Source: Aphelocoma coerulescens (taxonomy: Eukaryota; Chordata; Aves; Passeriformes; Corvidae). Taken from it: 64,000 nt of DNA. Numbering within the stretch: the stretch's first letter is position 1; every line of letters starts with the position of its first letter. This document shows positions 1 through 14,500 of the stretch, piece after piece. The notes beneath the pieces are model-generated. The model did not search any database and had not been told where the DNA came from. It saw only the letters and a program-made list of their open reading frames with translations. The position numbers and the translations under genes are program-made. The DNA lies in assembly GCF_041296385.1 (NCBI RefSeq), contig NC_091023.1:26909924-26973923 (forward strand), given 5' to 3'.

Positions 1-2340
1 CACTTCAGCCTCACTGTGTGATCTTATTGAGACCTTTTGTCAGAATATTCAGTTAGGGAGTTTGCTTATTCTTTTCTTTCAAGGAAAATTGTTGAAGCAA
101 AAGATCAGCTTTATCTTTTCAATGGAATTTTGGGGATTTTAAAAACAGAGCATTTCAGCATCCTCAATATGAGATTGAATATGAATTTGAATATTGAATA
201 TGAATATTGTTTAAAACAATAAAGGGATATTCATGACACCAAACTGCAGACTTAAAATTTAACCAATTAAATAGGGTCTTTTTATTTAGGTCCTGAGAGA
301 AGTTCCTGCTTTTCAGACACCCTCTGAAGATAATACAGACTTGAGAAGCTGAGGTACTTTGGCCAGTTTTTTGAGTTCCTTAAGAAAAAGATAAGAGGAG
401 TGTGCTTAGGCATACAGATAATCTGAACGTTTGGGGGAGGCATGATTAGAAGTGGGAATGGAAAAATATTGCCTGTCAGAAGTTTTTGTTGTATTTTTAC
501 ATAAGAACAACATACAGTTATTTTGCAAATCAAGGAAGAGTAATTTAGAGGATTCAGGGGTCTAAGGCAAAGTAAAGTTTATATTTTTACCCTCAAACAA
601 ATGTAGAGATCTCAAGGGCATTGCTCATGTGGTTTTTCTCTTTCTCAATCAAATGGAAATCTGAAAAAAAATAAACCAAATAGCCTACATATGCACGAAC
701 AACTTATTTATTAAGGACTGTATTAAGGAATGACTTTGGATTTAAGTATTATAAGAGGAGGTAAATGTTTTCTCATTTTTACCTCACTTAATTTACAAAT
801 GGGGCAGATGCAACCTGGGTAAGTTGATCTTTCCACTGCGCTATTGATCTTCATCCATGGCGAAGGAAAAAAAAAATCCCTACAGAAATAATTTTGAACA
901 TGTGACATCAACCTGTGAAACTCCAGAATTTCATCATAGATTTGGTCAGATTTCGAAATCTCAGCTTTGGCTTACTCATTTAGAGAGAAGCAGAGTCCTC
1001 CATTTAATTCAGATGTGTTTAATTCAGAAGGTTCCAGAAAGTGAGATTTAATTCATTTAATGCAGAAGGTTCCAGAAAGTGAGACTATGAAATTCAGTAT
1101 TCTGACAGTGCCTGATAGGAATAGTGATTAAAATTGGTGAATTATTGTATACCATAGTCCAGGTCAATAAAACTTAGATTTTTGTGTCATTACAGGGAAA
1201 CTGCTATACTTTTGTTATGTTCTGAATCTTAGTCTTCTATCCAAAATAATCATAATTTTTGTGACCAGTATTAAAATAGGTGCCAAGGAGATGGTGCTTA
1301 TTACAGATAATTTTAAGTTGCCATACAATGGAAAATTGTAATTGTAATTTAGAATGAATGTGACTGTGTCAGTGCTCAGAGCACAGATGACATTTTTTAA
1401 AAATTCCCAAGTGACCAAAAATGCATATTTTTTAATAGAAGTTTGCAGGTGGCTTTGTATGCCTAAAGCTTCAGACACAACCATGTTGTAATGGATATAT
1501 ACTCAAAGAAAGTGCCATTGCAAACTTTAGTTAGGTGGTTTTTAAGCTTTCTGTGTTTAAGGTCCAATTTTGTTCTTATTTTTCAGTGAGACTGATACAA
1601 AATGTTTACAGAACTTGAATAAAGCAAAAGAAGCCTTTGGCACTGGGTAGTGCATTTGGATAATGGTAACAGTTAAGATTATCTGGATCTTATGTTTTTA
1701 ATCATTGAAGAGTGTGGCTTATCCTGTCTGGCAACAGATTAGGAGGAAGATAACATAGCGGGGTCATTTTGTGGAATTTCTGAGCCTCATTTCAGCAATA
1801 CTAAAACTGCTTGGAAAGGGGATGAAAACCTCCCCACCTCCATCTATGAATATCTGGGCCTTTCTATCCCTAGAAATCTATGCCACACTTTGTGCTAAAA
1901 TTACATTTCCAAGGGAACTGTGGTGGGTAGCAGAGCTAACACAAGCACGCACTGGTGGGCACACTGATCCCAGTGACCTCAGTCCTCCCTTTTCTGCTTG
2001 TGCTACACCAGTTTGGTAGTGTGAACAGGTAGGAGCGGGCACAACTTGGCCTCCTTTTGTCAATGCAGAGCAGATACACAGAGAAGAAGTGTCACTTAGA
2101 ACTTTTCACAGTGTGCTTGAGAAATTGTGCTCATGTGCCACATATCATAGGGATTATTTTCTCAGTAGCATACCAGCTGTAGAGAGAGTGATGAAGATAG
2201 TGAAGAATGTAATTAAGCTTAGTCTGTAAATCCATTTAAATTTGCTTTCAATTCAGTGACAAGATTTATTCTAATATATGTGATTGCAGGTTGGCAGAAA
2301 TAGAAAAAATTTCTTTGATTTTCTGAACTGACGAGGTTAC
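1..2340. other. CP upstream intergenic DNA
   Basis: AT-rich DNA with no reading frame resembling a known protein and no repeat family that I recognise. The one clear structure is a short direct duplication at 1,025-1,084, listed separately. Distal CP regulatory elements could lie here, but nothing in the sequence singles one out. Confidence 0.5.
1025..1084. repeat. 22-bp direct repeat, period 38
   Basis: The 22-bp word beginning cagaaggttccag occurs at 1,025-1,046 and identically at 1,063-1,084. The surrounding tttaattca text is also partly duplicated, so this is a small tandem duplication of about 38 bp. It has no coding content. Confidence 0.8.
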
Positions 2341-2350
2341 CAGAATCTTT

Positions 2351-2470
2351 TGTTTGCTCTTGACACACAGAGACATTGTGCAATTGGTTTTATTGTGTTC
2401 ACAAAAGCAAACAGGAGCAGGGAGGGGGAGGTAAGGATGTGGGGAGTAGGAGGGATAGGACCATAAAAAG
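2351..2470 (+). promoter_or_regulatory. CP: Probable CP liver-type promoter
   Basis: Three motifs are clustered within about 190 bp upstream of the CP start codon. TGTTTGC at 2,351-2,357 fits the FOXA/HNF3 consensus. attgtgcaat at 2,375-2,384 is a palindromic C/EBP-type site overlapping an inverted CCAAT (attgg). A TATA-like cataaaaag lies at 2,462-2,470, about 70 bp before the ATG. C/EBP and FOXA factors drive hepatic acute-phase genes, which suits ceruloplasmin. The motifs are seen in the sequence; their function is inferred, and the transcription start is not determined. Confidence 0.4.
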
Positions 2471-2534
2471 GGAAATTGCATGTGCCTGTTCTGTGTTTTT
2501 ATTTCATGTTTTCCACAAGGTTCATGAATGCAAA

Positions 2535-5500
2535 ATGAAGCTATTTCTCCTAAGCTGCTTGCTGGTTTCCTGCTGTTGCCAGGTTGGGGCAGTGAACAGG
2601 GAGTACTATATTGGCATTACAGAGACTGTCTGGAACTATGCACCTGGTGATGCCAATGCCATCTCTGGGCAGCTTTTTGCCGAAGAAGAGTAAGTAAAGC
2701 AGTGTCACTGGTTGAGTTTTATTTACAACTTCATCTGGTTTAGACACCAGGGCCACACTGAAAACCTGATGAGTCTTGTTGGTGTCAGTGGATTTTCTGT
2801 CAGACATATAAGGGAATTTCAATTTTTTTTTCCTGGCTCGCTTGAGAATTGCATTCCAATGTTCTACTAATTCAGAGCATTGGAATATGTAGGGGGTGTG
2901 AATTTTTTGCAATGAAATATTTACTAAGTAGAGACTAGAATAAGACCCTCAATGTCTAATGGTGTTTAATTTTGAATGTCTAAGGTGCTAGTGCTGAAGG
3001 GATGATTTTTGCTGTTGTTTTTAAATGCAGAAACTTGACAAATTTAAAACTTTCCTACTGAGCACAGGTTTCCTTTTTAGTTCATTGTTGGCAGGGGTGG
3101 TCTTCACTGGTACAGAAGCACAGCTGAGTACTTTCACTCACCCCCTGTGGAGGAGCTGGGTTGCTCGTTACGAGGCAGGGAGGGTCCTGTGCAGAGTGAG
3201 AGCAGTTAGTAGGCTGAAGATATGTAGGGTGAGGAGGAAGGGAGCACCCTGGAAGTCTGAATAATCAATAAAGAAAACTCAGATATAAAAGGCATCAGAA
3301 AAATACTTGAGAGAGAAGAAGTATTCCTTTCTTCTATTTTTTCAGTGCCTTTAAAATTAAATAGAACTATATCAAAGCTAAAACAATGATGAGAGAAATC
3401 AGAAATTAGAAAAATCTCAAAAATGCAGTTCTCATTTGGTTTGTGGGTGAGGGATTAGACGATTTCCTGTGGTTTGTTTTCTTTAGTGAGGGCCTCAGCC
3501 ATAACCTGCCACTCGATCAGGTGTGAGGTGAAGCAGTCAGCTTTTTACTTTTTCCATTCACAAACTTTGTGAGGTGTAAGATGCTGCCAGGGATTCAGCA
3601 GGCTAGTAATTCTGATCAGAGGTGGAAACAGGGCATCTTGTCTAAGAATTGCAGAGCTGTGTTGTAATAAAACAGGCCACTCCTGTTCACTGCTTTTCTC
3701 TGGTCCGTGGTGACCTGCAGCATGCTACATTAATTTCAGGTTTTCAGTGGTTGTATGCCTGCAATGGAGCTGGTCCCTTGTATTGTACTTTTCAGTTTCA
3801 GCTTCTCTGATTCCCCTTCTCCTCCAGGACCCTTTATGAGGCTGTGCATGTGTGGAGATTGCTATTTATAGGAGCAGGGGAAAGCAGAGTGCAGAAGGAA
3901 TACTTTACAACTAAATTTTGTCTGTTTAAATGGTCCAAGCAGAGCCAAAACATGTTTGTTTATTTAGGTTGTAGCTCAAAAGCCGCATGCACTCAGAATG
4001 ATAGTAACTGGGCCTTTGCAACTCAGTTTATGTTCCCCAAGTGGAGCTCTGAACTGGCATTTTAATTACACTTCAGACCTGTGCTTGCCAAGGTACCTAC
4101 AATTCCTTCCCCATATGCTCAAACAGTACTCCGCCTCGTAGAAAATACTTTGCATTTTTCGGCAGTATTAACTTATTTCACAACAAGGCTTGCACACAGT
4201 TGTGCACAGCACTGCAGAGGCCTGGTCTTTATTTGAGACTATTAATTAGAACCACACTACAGATGTGTTTGTGTATTTTCTTTACAGGCAGGCTGAAGTC
4301 TTTCTCAAAAGAGGTCCACACAGGATAGGAAGAACTTACAAGAAGGCTATCTACATTCAGTATACCAATCATTTATATGATGTGATACTTGACAAACCTT
4401 CCTGGCTGGGTTTTTTAGGTCCTATAATTAAGGGAGAAGTTGGAGATTCCATTACTATTCACTTGAAAAACTTTGCTTCAAGAAACTACACACTGCATCC
4501 ACATGGTGTAAGATACACAAAAGAAAATGAAGGTAGGCTTGATTCATGTCTGTGCCAGAATTTATCAAAAGTTAATTGTCCCTCTAAGTGGTACTCTCTC
4601 ATCGGAGAGAAGACTGGTCAAGTAAATAGAGATTTAAATTAGGACACAATCAATTTAAAATATAATCTAAGTTTGATAATTTTTCAAGAGTGAAATACAA
4701 AGCCAAAAGTGGAATTTGTAAAGGAGGCAATTTTAGATCAACATTTTACCTGAAATAAGAGTATTTGTGTTTCAACCAAAATAAGGGTATAAAGGTACAT
4801 AAGAGATTCAGATATGGGGGGGTATAAATAAAAATTTGATGCTGTGAGGAAGATATTGTTAACAGCAATAAAGTACTTTTCTAAGTTCTTAACACTAAAT
4901 TTATGTATATGGTATATAAGATACACAAGAGTTTCTTAAAATGGAGAAACAGATTCTGCTCAATAAATAATTAATGAGATGAAAGTCTGACACACTCTAA
5001 GATGTATTCAGGGGTTCTATTGGGATAGGTGATGGCTTGCCCTTGCAATAGCCAGTCTGGCCACACTCAGGCAATGGGGGATTTTCTGCACTGGATGGCA
5101 ATATGGCTGTTGAAAGTTTTATTACCGAGCCTTTAAAAAACAGTGTGTGAATTGTTGAGAATATGATGTCTCAAAATCACTCTTTAAAAATCCTTCATTA
5201 GAAGAATTTATGAAGTATCAACCTAGCTTCTAGTATTTTGTGGACTTTTTCATTACAACTAGTCTGTGTCTTGATAGAGACACTCTGTAGGATCAGAACA
5301 GTGTATTATTATGTAGCAGTATGTACACTTTTTGGAATTTTTTTCTATTGCTATCATTGCAGTAACACCTATATTCCTTCAGGGCATATGCAATTTTTTA
5401 GAACAGGTTACAAGATTAATATTTAACAAATGTTTTACAAATATTTGAATTGTTACATTTTTACAAGAAGTACATAGTCCCCTCCCAATAAATTAAGGAC

Positions 5501-8500
5501 TAGCTTTAATGGGCCATTAATCAAAGTACTCCTATGGACTTCAAAGGCAAATGAAAAGATGCCTAAAGAGAAAGAAAACATCTACTAATCTGATTTAAAA
5601 GTTGTGGGGTTTTAACCTGTATTCAGATGTTCAGTCCATTTTTCTGCAGCATGTAGTCAACTTTCAGCATGGCAGGTGCTATCCTGACACCCTATTGTGA
5701 ATGTGTTATGCTAATGGTGGCTGTATGGAACTCTTCAGGTGCTCTTTACCCTGACACCACCAAAGATTTTCAAAAGCAAGATGATGCTGTGGAGCCTGGA
5801 GGCCAGTACACTTACACATGGGATGTGACAGAAGATCAAGGTCCAGCTAAAGGAGATGCAGACTGCATAACCAGGGCTTACCACTCCCACATAGATGCTC
5901 CAAGAGATGTTGCCTCAGGGCTTGTTGGGCCTTTAATAATTTGCAGGAAAGGTAAACCATAAATAAATGAGTAAACAAATACATATGCAAAGTGATTGAT
6001 AATGATCATTGATAAATATCAATGAAGTAAATTCCTGGAAGAGGAGAAGACTACAATTTATTTTGAAATAACTGCTTTTGGTCTTCTCAATTAGCTGCCT
6101 TCAATAGTGTAGGAAGTAGTCAGATTTTGTGTATGAGAATGAACATAATTTGCAGAATACTTTGTCCACAAATCCATGTGAGTGAAATGTGCTATGCTAG
6201 CCATGTGCAAGGAGTAAATACTGATATAAGAAAGAGATTAACATGCAATATTTATTCTCAGTAATTTTATAGAATCTATCAAAAGGGATTTTTGTTTCCT
6301 GAGTATGTCTGTAAGTTTATGTGTACAGTCACACTCAAGAAGTGTCAAAACATGAAGTAAACAGGGTCCAGCCTTACTGAGACTAGAGTTAAAACTGACA
6401 AAAAAATAATGTCAGTTACCAAAGATTTTGAATACACCGCTTTCTTTTTCAGATACAATGAATAGGGACAGTGATCAACACTTTGATGCTGAATTTATCC
6501 TTATGTTTTCTGTGGTGGATGAAAATCTCAGTTGGTATCTAGAGGACAATATCAGAACATACTGTTTTGAGCCTTCCAAAGTGGACAAAGATGATGAAGA
6601 CTTCCAGGAAAGCAATAAAATGCACTGTGAGAGAACATTATGTTAATGTTGCTTGCCACTAATATTGTGAAGTAATATTTTTCTGTCTTGTCTCTTTTAA
6701 AGATGAATTGTAGATTTTTTGTTCTAATCAAGTCTCTTTTTAGAGGATTAAGAAAGATTCTTTTAAATAAAAATTTAAAAAGTTTAAAAGTGATGGCAGA
6801 TATTGTACAATCAAACCTTTGGAGTTGTGATATAAAATTCTTAGGGGCCAAGAAGCTCTTTGCCAGTGTAATTTTCCCAGGCACTCTGAACAGATTTGTG
6901 TTACTTTGCTCTGTTTATTAGTCCTGAGCTCTGTACTATAATTTCACAGTTTAGAAAAACAGTTTTTACAGTTAGTGTAAACAAAAATGACACCTCTGGC
7001 TCTGACATGGATTCCAGAATTATAGCTATGTAGAGGAAGCATGTGTCTGATACTGGCACTGATTTTCAAAGGTGTGGAGCTTTCTTTTGAGGCTCTTTCT
7101 ATTTTGAAAAATAGAGCACTGATAAAAAATAGAGTATGATACCTGCATTTGAAGAAAAAATCCTAAGGTCTGTGAAGTTAACTGTAATAAACAACATTTA
7201 TTTTAGCAATCAATGGGTACATGTATGGATACCTCCCAAACCTCACAATGTGTGTGGAAGATAAGATAAAATGGCATCTTTTTGGCATGGGTAATGAAGC
7301 TGATATCCATTCAGCCTACTTTCATGGACAGACCTTAATAGAAAGGCATCATCGAGTTGACACCATCAGCCTCTTCCCAGCCACATTCATTGATGCTGTC
7401 ATGGTACCAAGGAGCCCTGGGGAATGGCTGCTCAGCTGCCAAGTGAATGACCATATTGAAGGTACAGTACAAGTTTCAGTGATCAGAATTCTTTTAGCTT
7501 GAGCTAAGAGTTTGCTGAGTCACTTTTGCAGGGCTCTTGACCTCGTGATATGCCAGGCATTATTCTCCTCTAGGTAACAAAACTCTCATAGTAATTAAAA
7601 TTGAAATGCCTACAAGTGCATTAGATGGGTTTGAGCACGTAGCCATGGGAATCAAGGGATTCTTTTCTCTAATGGACATCATCATCAGCTGGCAGCAATT
7701 AGCACAGCTGCACTTTTGCAAGCCTCACCCTTGGACAAAAAACCAGCATGACGTTTGCCTCTTGCTGGAGATAACTAACCACAATTTTCTGTCTGCCAAC
7801 AAAAAAGTTGGGGCTCATTCCATGTTTGGCAAGGGGCACAGGACAGGCAGGCTAACTTGCCTGCTGACAAATACATGTTCTGGAAAGTGCATTGGTGAAC
7901 AAGCAGAGATGTTCTTTTCTCTTCCCTGTATTATCCTGTATTTTCAGTTTTAATACCCATGTGAAATACTTAGAAGCTAATTCCATGCTTTTGAATGATC
8001 TGTATTCCTGTAAGTGAGGGAAGTAATTTGTCACAGAAGTGAGAAAGAACACAGAACTGAAAATCATTCTCCAAGATTTTAAAACTCCGTTATAAAAAGA
8101 AGTATGTAACTGACAGATTCAATTACACAGAGGTTCCAAGCTTTGAAATAGTTATCACATCAAGCAATATCCTGATATAGATGAAGCATCCTGGGCAAGA
8201 CTTAAATCCTACAAATTGGCCTGATTTATAGCTGCAAAAGGGCTCTTTTCACTATATTATTTGTATCTCCAGCAAGCAGATTTGCTAACTGCTTCCCTTA
8301 GGATGCAGAGACTTGGGAGTTCCATAAGTAAGCGGTTGATTATATTTAGATGCAGAATGGTCAGTCTGGTAACATCTGACCTTGGCTGAAGTGTTCTCTG
8401 ACAGCACTGTGTCCACCCTCCCCTAATCTTCTCTGCCATGCCTGTTGCAGCTTTACAAGCGGAATGCCCTTTACCACACCTGTCTGCCTGCTGTAGATAC

Positions 8501-11500
8501 CATGGCTGTGTTTCTACATCCTAGCTCAGCTGGCGTGCCTTTTTTTATAGCATTCATCTTCCATTTTGTGATTTTCATATCCATCAATGGCGTGGGAATT
8601 GTCCAGGGAACATAAAAGCTGTTGGACACAGGGAGAGAGAAAACAAAATGCTGTTCCTTCTCTCTAGGTTTCTCTACCTCCTTATTTTCCAGGTGGTATG
8701 CAGGCTCTTTTTAAAGTAGAAGATTGTAAGAAATCCACATCAGATCACAAGGAGAGTACAAAGATAAGACAGTACTTCATTGCTGCTCAAGAGATCATCT
8801 GGAATTATGGCCCATCTGCAGTGAACCATTTTACAGGACAAGAATTAATCCTTGACAGGTAAACGCCTCTAATTAAAGAATTTTTATTTTCCAAGCAGAA
8901 TTGATTTAAGCATGCTAAGTAAGGTAAGACTTATGGTAGAACTGACTTCTAAGCAGAATTGCTCATCTGTGCTTAAATATTAATGCTAGAATAAATATCA
9001 GACCAAATTACGTCAGTTGTTTTCCTTGTAATCTTATCTTAAATTTTGCTGCTATGTTAGTCACTTCACTGGGATTAAGATTAATTATTATGTCATATGT
9101 AGGCTGTGACTCCTGATTATTCAAGATGGTTGATTATTTTGAGTTAGGGAACAAAGTAGGAGTTCATGACCATTGCCTTAGATGATGAAACTCATGCTAA
9201 CGGCATCTCATCTAGGAAACAGCTTGCATGACATAGCTTTGCCCTTTGCACTGTGTTTACATATTTAAGACCTGGATCGATTCACTGAATACATTGATTC
9301 CTCAAGGTTTTCATCTGTGAGTTAAAGCATACTTACCTCTTCCACAAGCGACGAGGCACAGTTCATTGTTTGAATAGTGCTTGAAAAACACTGAAAGGTC
9401 CTTTCTTAGAGAGTAAAACTGTAGACTGAATCTTCTCACTTTGTATATAGATGTTACATATTCTTGGTGTTTGTATCTGCTCCTGTTGAATTTTTGTAAC
9501 TTCTAATTAAAAGAAGAATAAGCTCAAGGTTATGAAATGTTAACTAGAAATCATCCTTGGTGAGTCTCTAAGCACACTGGCTTTGTAAGGGCAACACAGC
9601 ATAGTGGCCTTTTCTTAATGAGAAGTTAGTGGAGGATAATGGATTCCTGCACATCCTATATGGGACTGCATGTAAGTGTGTGGCCATACCACTGAAAAGA
9701 AACCCAAAAGACAAACTCAGCATAGCATACCTCAGAAAACAGGGTTGAGGTCTGACTGCCTTTGTACAACCAAGCATTTTGACTTGAATTGTTTGCGTCT
9801 ATTGCTACTTCTTCTACACAGTGAATCTCAGATCTTTTTTGAACAAAGTGGGACAAGAATTGGTGGCTCCTATAAAAAAGCAATTTACAAAGAATACACA
9901 GATGGTTCTTTCACTGAACATAGAAAAAGGCTTGCAGAGGAAGCACATCTTGGACTCCTAGGTAAGAGAGTAACTGTCACCCCAAGACAAGAGTCTAAAA
10001 TTTTTTCATGTCAAAGATTTATAAGAGTGAACAGTCACTTCCACTGGTTAGTGAGCAGCGCCCCCACTCTCCAAGAAGTCCTCAGCTCTCCCTGCCTCCA
10101 GCAGTCGCTAGTGCCTGTGGTTTCCCCCAAGGTGTAAAGAAGCTCTTAAATGCAACACTGTCATGGTACCCAGCTTCCCTGAAGGACCATGCCATGGTCT
10201 CCAAAGGTCTGGCTCTGAATTACAAGGCCAGACTAGGTGAGTCTAGTCCTACTGATAACCTTGCTGCTTCTGGCATGGGTTGGTACTAATGTCTGTAAAT
10301 CCCTTTCCAAAGAGAGGAACTGGCCTGAAAGTCACTGGACCTCCACGTGAACTGGGAATGGTTGCTGCTGGGCTGTTCTGTGATTCAGGCCATATGCCAG
10401 TGTCTTGGGGTGACTTTATGATGTGTATCCCATACTGCTGCCCTATGGCCAGAAATTAATTTTTGCACCTTTCTATGCCTTTAAACTGAGCCTGAGAGGC
10501 GGAAGGAAAAACTGAGCAAAACTTTTTCAAAGCAGTTTGCAGCTTGTTCAAGGTCGCACAGAGATAACGACTTTTTTTTTCAGCTGCGGCAGGAGAGCGA
10601 GAGGGAAGGGAAGGGAAGCACCCGGCTTGCTTTTCTTTCCAGTTGGCTTTTCGGCAGTTTTTTTTCCTCAGCTCTTTTTCCTTCGGAGAGTTGAACTTTT
10701 GTTTTCTTGGGACTTTGTTTTTCCTCCTTTTCTCTCTGCTGGACTGTTTCAACATCAGAATACATTGGGAGGAGTTTCTACTGAGGCCTTAGCCCTGGAG
10801 GTGGGCCCACCACCCCATCCCAGCTCCAAGGAGGAGGAGAGAGAGATCTACGGAAGGACTCTGAAATTTTCCCAGGTTTCTCTCAGCAGATCGAGAGGTT
10901 TTATTATTTGGCATCATTATCCCTTTTCCTGTGTGTTTGTTAAATAAATAGTTTTTATCTCTTTCACTTTTCTTCAACGAAAATTTATTTTTTCCCGAAC
11001 CTGGTGGGGGAGGGATGGTTGTGACCTGCCTTCTCTCAGAGGATATATTTCTAAATTTGGCCAAACTGGAACAGCCAGGGACCTGGTCTGTGGCCACAGA
11101 GGCCTAGGGGCATTCCTCATGCAAGGGTAAAAGCAGCCGGCCACTGAATGCCATAAGTTTGTGGTGACCTTTACACCATTTGATAGAAATATCCTGTAAT
11201 TAGACCATGTACACTTTTCTAGGACCTGTGATCAAGGCTGAAGTGGGTGAGCGCATCAGGGTGACCTTCCGGAACAATGCCAGCCGCCCGTTCAGCATCC
11301 AGCCCCACGGTGTGAGTTACCACAGGAGCGAGGCAGGGGCACGGTATGGCACTGCCCCCAGAGGTGAGCCACGGATGGGGTGCTGCAGCATCTGAGCACA
11401 CACTGTCTTACCTGTCCATGTATTAAAGGTGATAAAAGAAAGAATGTTCACTAGGCATAATTCCCAACGCTGATTTCCATAATAGGTACCGAATCTCCAG

Positions 11501-14500
11501 CCTCTCATGTGAGTCCCGGAACTACATTTACATATGAATGGGATGTGCCAGAAGATGTGGGTCCCACAGACCAAGACCCAGACTGTTTAACCTGGCTTTA
11601 TTACTCAGCTGTGGATGCAGTCAGAGACACCAATTCTGGCCTTGTGGGTCCTCTCCTGGTGTGCAGGAAAGGAGCTCTGCTTTCTTCTGGGAAACAGGTC
11701 GGTAGAAGAAGAAAAGTGGAAACCTTTGCATCATCACAGCTGAGTCTGCTTTCTCCTCCCAGACTGCACCACCTTTTCTCCACATCACGGTTTCACCCAT
11801 GTCCTAAGGGGAATACACAACATGAAGAAAGTGGGGTTGGTTTTCAATCTTGCTCCAGATAGACAGTCACTGCAATGTGGAAAAACCATCATCACAAGCA
11901 GCTGCTGGCATTCAAGTCTCAGCTATGATGAGAATCTCTAGGAAAATGTAGAAATTTTAAAGACCAAAATACAAACTCACTTCCAGAGGTGGTCCCTGCT
12001 GGTAGAAAGAGTGTCAGCAGTAGGTACTTATCACCAGATACAGCAATTACAGAGCTTTGAGATTATCAGAATGAAGTATCAATGTATGCATTTACTCTAT
12101 TTTGTGACTTGTACTCATAAATTATTATGTGAATAGGATTTTTCTCACTGACATTTTCTGTTCACTCATTTCTATTTTTCTTTCTACTATTTCTTCTCAA
12201 CAGAAAAATGTGAACATGGAGTTTTTTCTACTTGCCACAGTATTTGATGAGAATCTGAGCTGGTATTTGGATGATAATATTTTGATGTTTACACTAAGTC
12301 CTGACAAAATTGACAAAGATGATGAAGACTTCCAAGAGTCTAACAAAATGCACTGTAAGAAAATTATTAGTTAGCCAAATATTAATTTCTACAATAAGGT
12401 TTTTACTTTTATGGTTTCACGTTTGAAGCTGGAAAGCTGTATAGTGCAGCGACATTTCATTCCTTTCCAGTGGAAAAAAACCCAGAACATTTCGGTGCAA
12501 TTCAGTTTCAACTAAATGTGATAGTTCAAAGCATAATGCCAGCTGTTCAGTGTCTTGCATGGCAGTTGAGGATTTAGCATGGTTATGTACCACTTTGAGC
12601 AGATAGAAGGAGGAATTAGGTCTTTGGCCTGTGTGCAACCACTACAAGTGCAACCAGGCAGCAAGACAAAACTGACCTCTGCTCTACAGATGATATAGCT
12701 GAAAGGAGGTTTTTCACACAGTTACAGAGCAGTTGAGGTTGGACGGAACCTCTGGAGGTCACCTGGTCCAACCCCCTGCTCAAGTAGGGCCACCCAGAGC
12801 CACTTGCCCAAGACCACGTCCTGATGACTTCCAAATACCTTCAAGGATGGAGACTCCACCATCTCACTGGGAAGCCTCTGCCAGTGCTTGGTCAGCCTCA
12901 TAATTTCCTGATGTTCAGAGGGAATCTCCTGTGTGTCAGGTGGTGTCTGTTAGTGTCAGTTGGGCTTCTGTCCCTATCACTGGGTACCACTGGGATGAGC
13001 CCAGCTCCATCTTCTTGGCACTCCCCCCGCAGGTGTTTGTACACGTGGGTGAGATCCCCCAAGCTGCCTCTTCTTCAGGCTGAAGGGTCCCAGCTCTCTC
13101 AGCCTTTCCTTGCAGGAAGAGATGCTTTCTTGTCCCTTCATCATTCTTGTGGCTCTTTATTGCCCTCTCTCCACTATGTTCATGTCTTCCATACTGGGGA
13201 GTCCAGAACTCAGCACAGCCCTGCAGGTGTGGCCTGAGCAGTGTGAGCAGAGGGCAGGGATCATCTCCCCCAACCTGCCAGCTGGACTTTGCCTCAGAAT
13301 GAGTCTTTGCCTCTTTAATAGGGCAGAACTGAGTTTCACACTGATCAGTGTTTTAGTACTGCAGAAATGTTTTTCAAGTTTCATGGGAAAAAGACGTTTT
13401 TATCCTCAGGCCCTAGCTCCCTGCTAGTAAGTCCTAATCTTTAAGCATATTTATTTGTGCATTTTAAAAAATGTTCCCCTCAGGGCCATTCCTGTTTACA
13501 GACTCTTGGTGCAGAGCATTCAGTGGTACCTGTGAAGCCCAGGATTTGAAAGTTTTGCAAAGGACTATCTAGAAAGGGTTAGTAACTCAAACTAAAAAAA
13601 CCCTTCTGATTGCCTCCCCTTTATGGCTGGAGGGTGTTGCAGGGTGTAAAGTGGGATCCTTTATGCATCCTGAATATGTGACGAGTAGAAAGCAGGGAAA
13701 GTTCCAGTTGGTCAAGGCAGCAACATGTGCTGTAGACATTGAAAAGGGAAACAGTTAGAAATTATTTTTAAACACTGGGGTTTAAAAGCTGTTTTGCTTG
13801 AATTGATTCCTTAGTTTTGTTCATATGATATTTTATTATTGATATTTCTGTCAGTCTAAGGCATGACATTACATCTGAAGTGTTTATTAATTAATCTCTA
13901 TTGCAGAATTAAGTAATATATTAATCAAGGTGGGTTTTGCTTTCTCAAATCTTCCATAGCCATTAATGGTTATATGTATGGAAATCAGCCTGGTCTTGAG
14001 ATGTGTAAAGGAAGTGTTGTTTCCTGGCATTTGATGGGCTTGGGTTCAGAAGTTGATGTCCATGGGATATACTTCTCAGAAAACACATTTGTAACTAAAG
14101 GAACAAGAAGGGATACAGCAAATCTGTTTCCACATACAGCTCTTACAGCTATTATGAAGCCTGACTCCGAAGGTAAATGTCTTGTTTAAAAATGTTGTTA
14201 GTAATGCAGAAACTGTTACCTATGAATGTTTTGTGCATAGAGACAAGCTTTAAGTAGTTGATATATTGATCCTGGTGCTAAAACTGTGTACAGCCGTGTT
14301 TGAAGGGCAGCAAACTGTAAGGACGTGTTCTTAATGCTAAAACCTTGATTTTTCTAGCTCCTCTGTATGCTGAATTTTATTACTACAAGTAGCCATACTG
14401 CACAAAGATTTTGGACCTTATATGAGCAATAACCTGTTTCTGAGTCTCCTCAAGTCTTTGTTTCTCACATGACCTCTAGGAATTTTTGAAGTGTCCTGCC

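Noticed and set aside
10537..10947. 136-residue frame in CP intron 7
   Set aside because: It lies wholly inside the solo LTR and encodes no viral or cellular protein that I recognise.
12824..13427. Overlapping plus-strand frames of more than 100 residues
   Set aside because: They are the antisense of a CR1 3' fragment.
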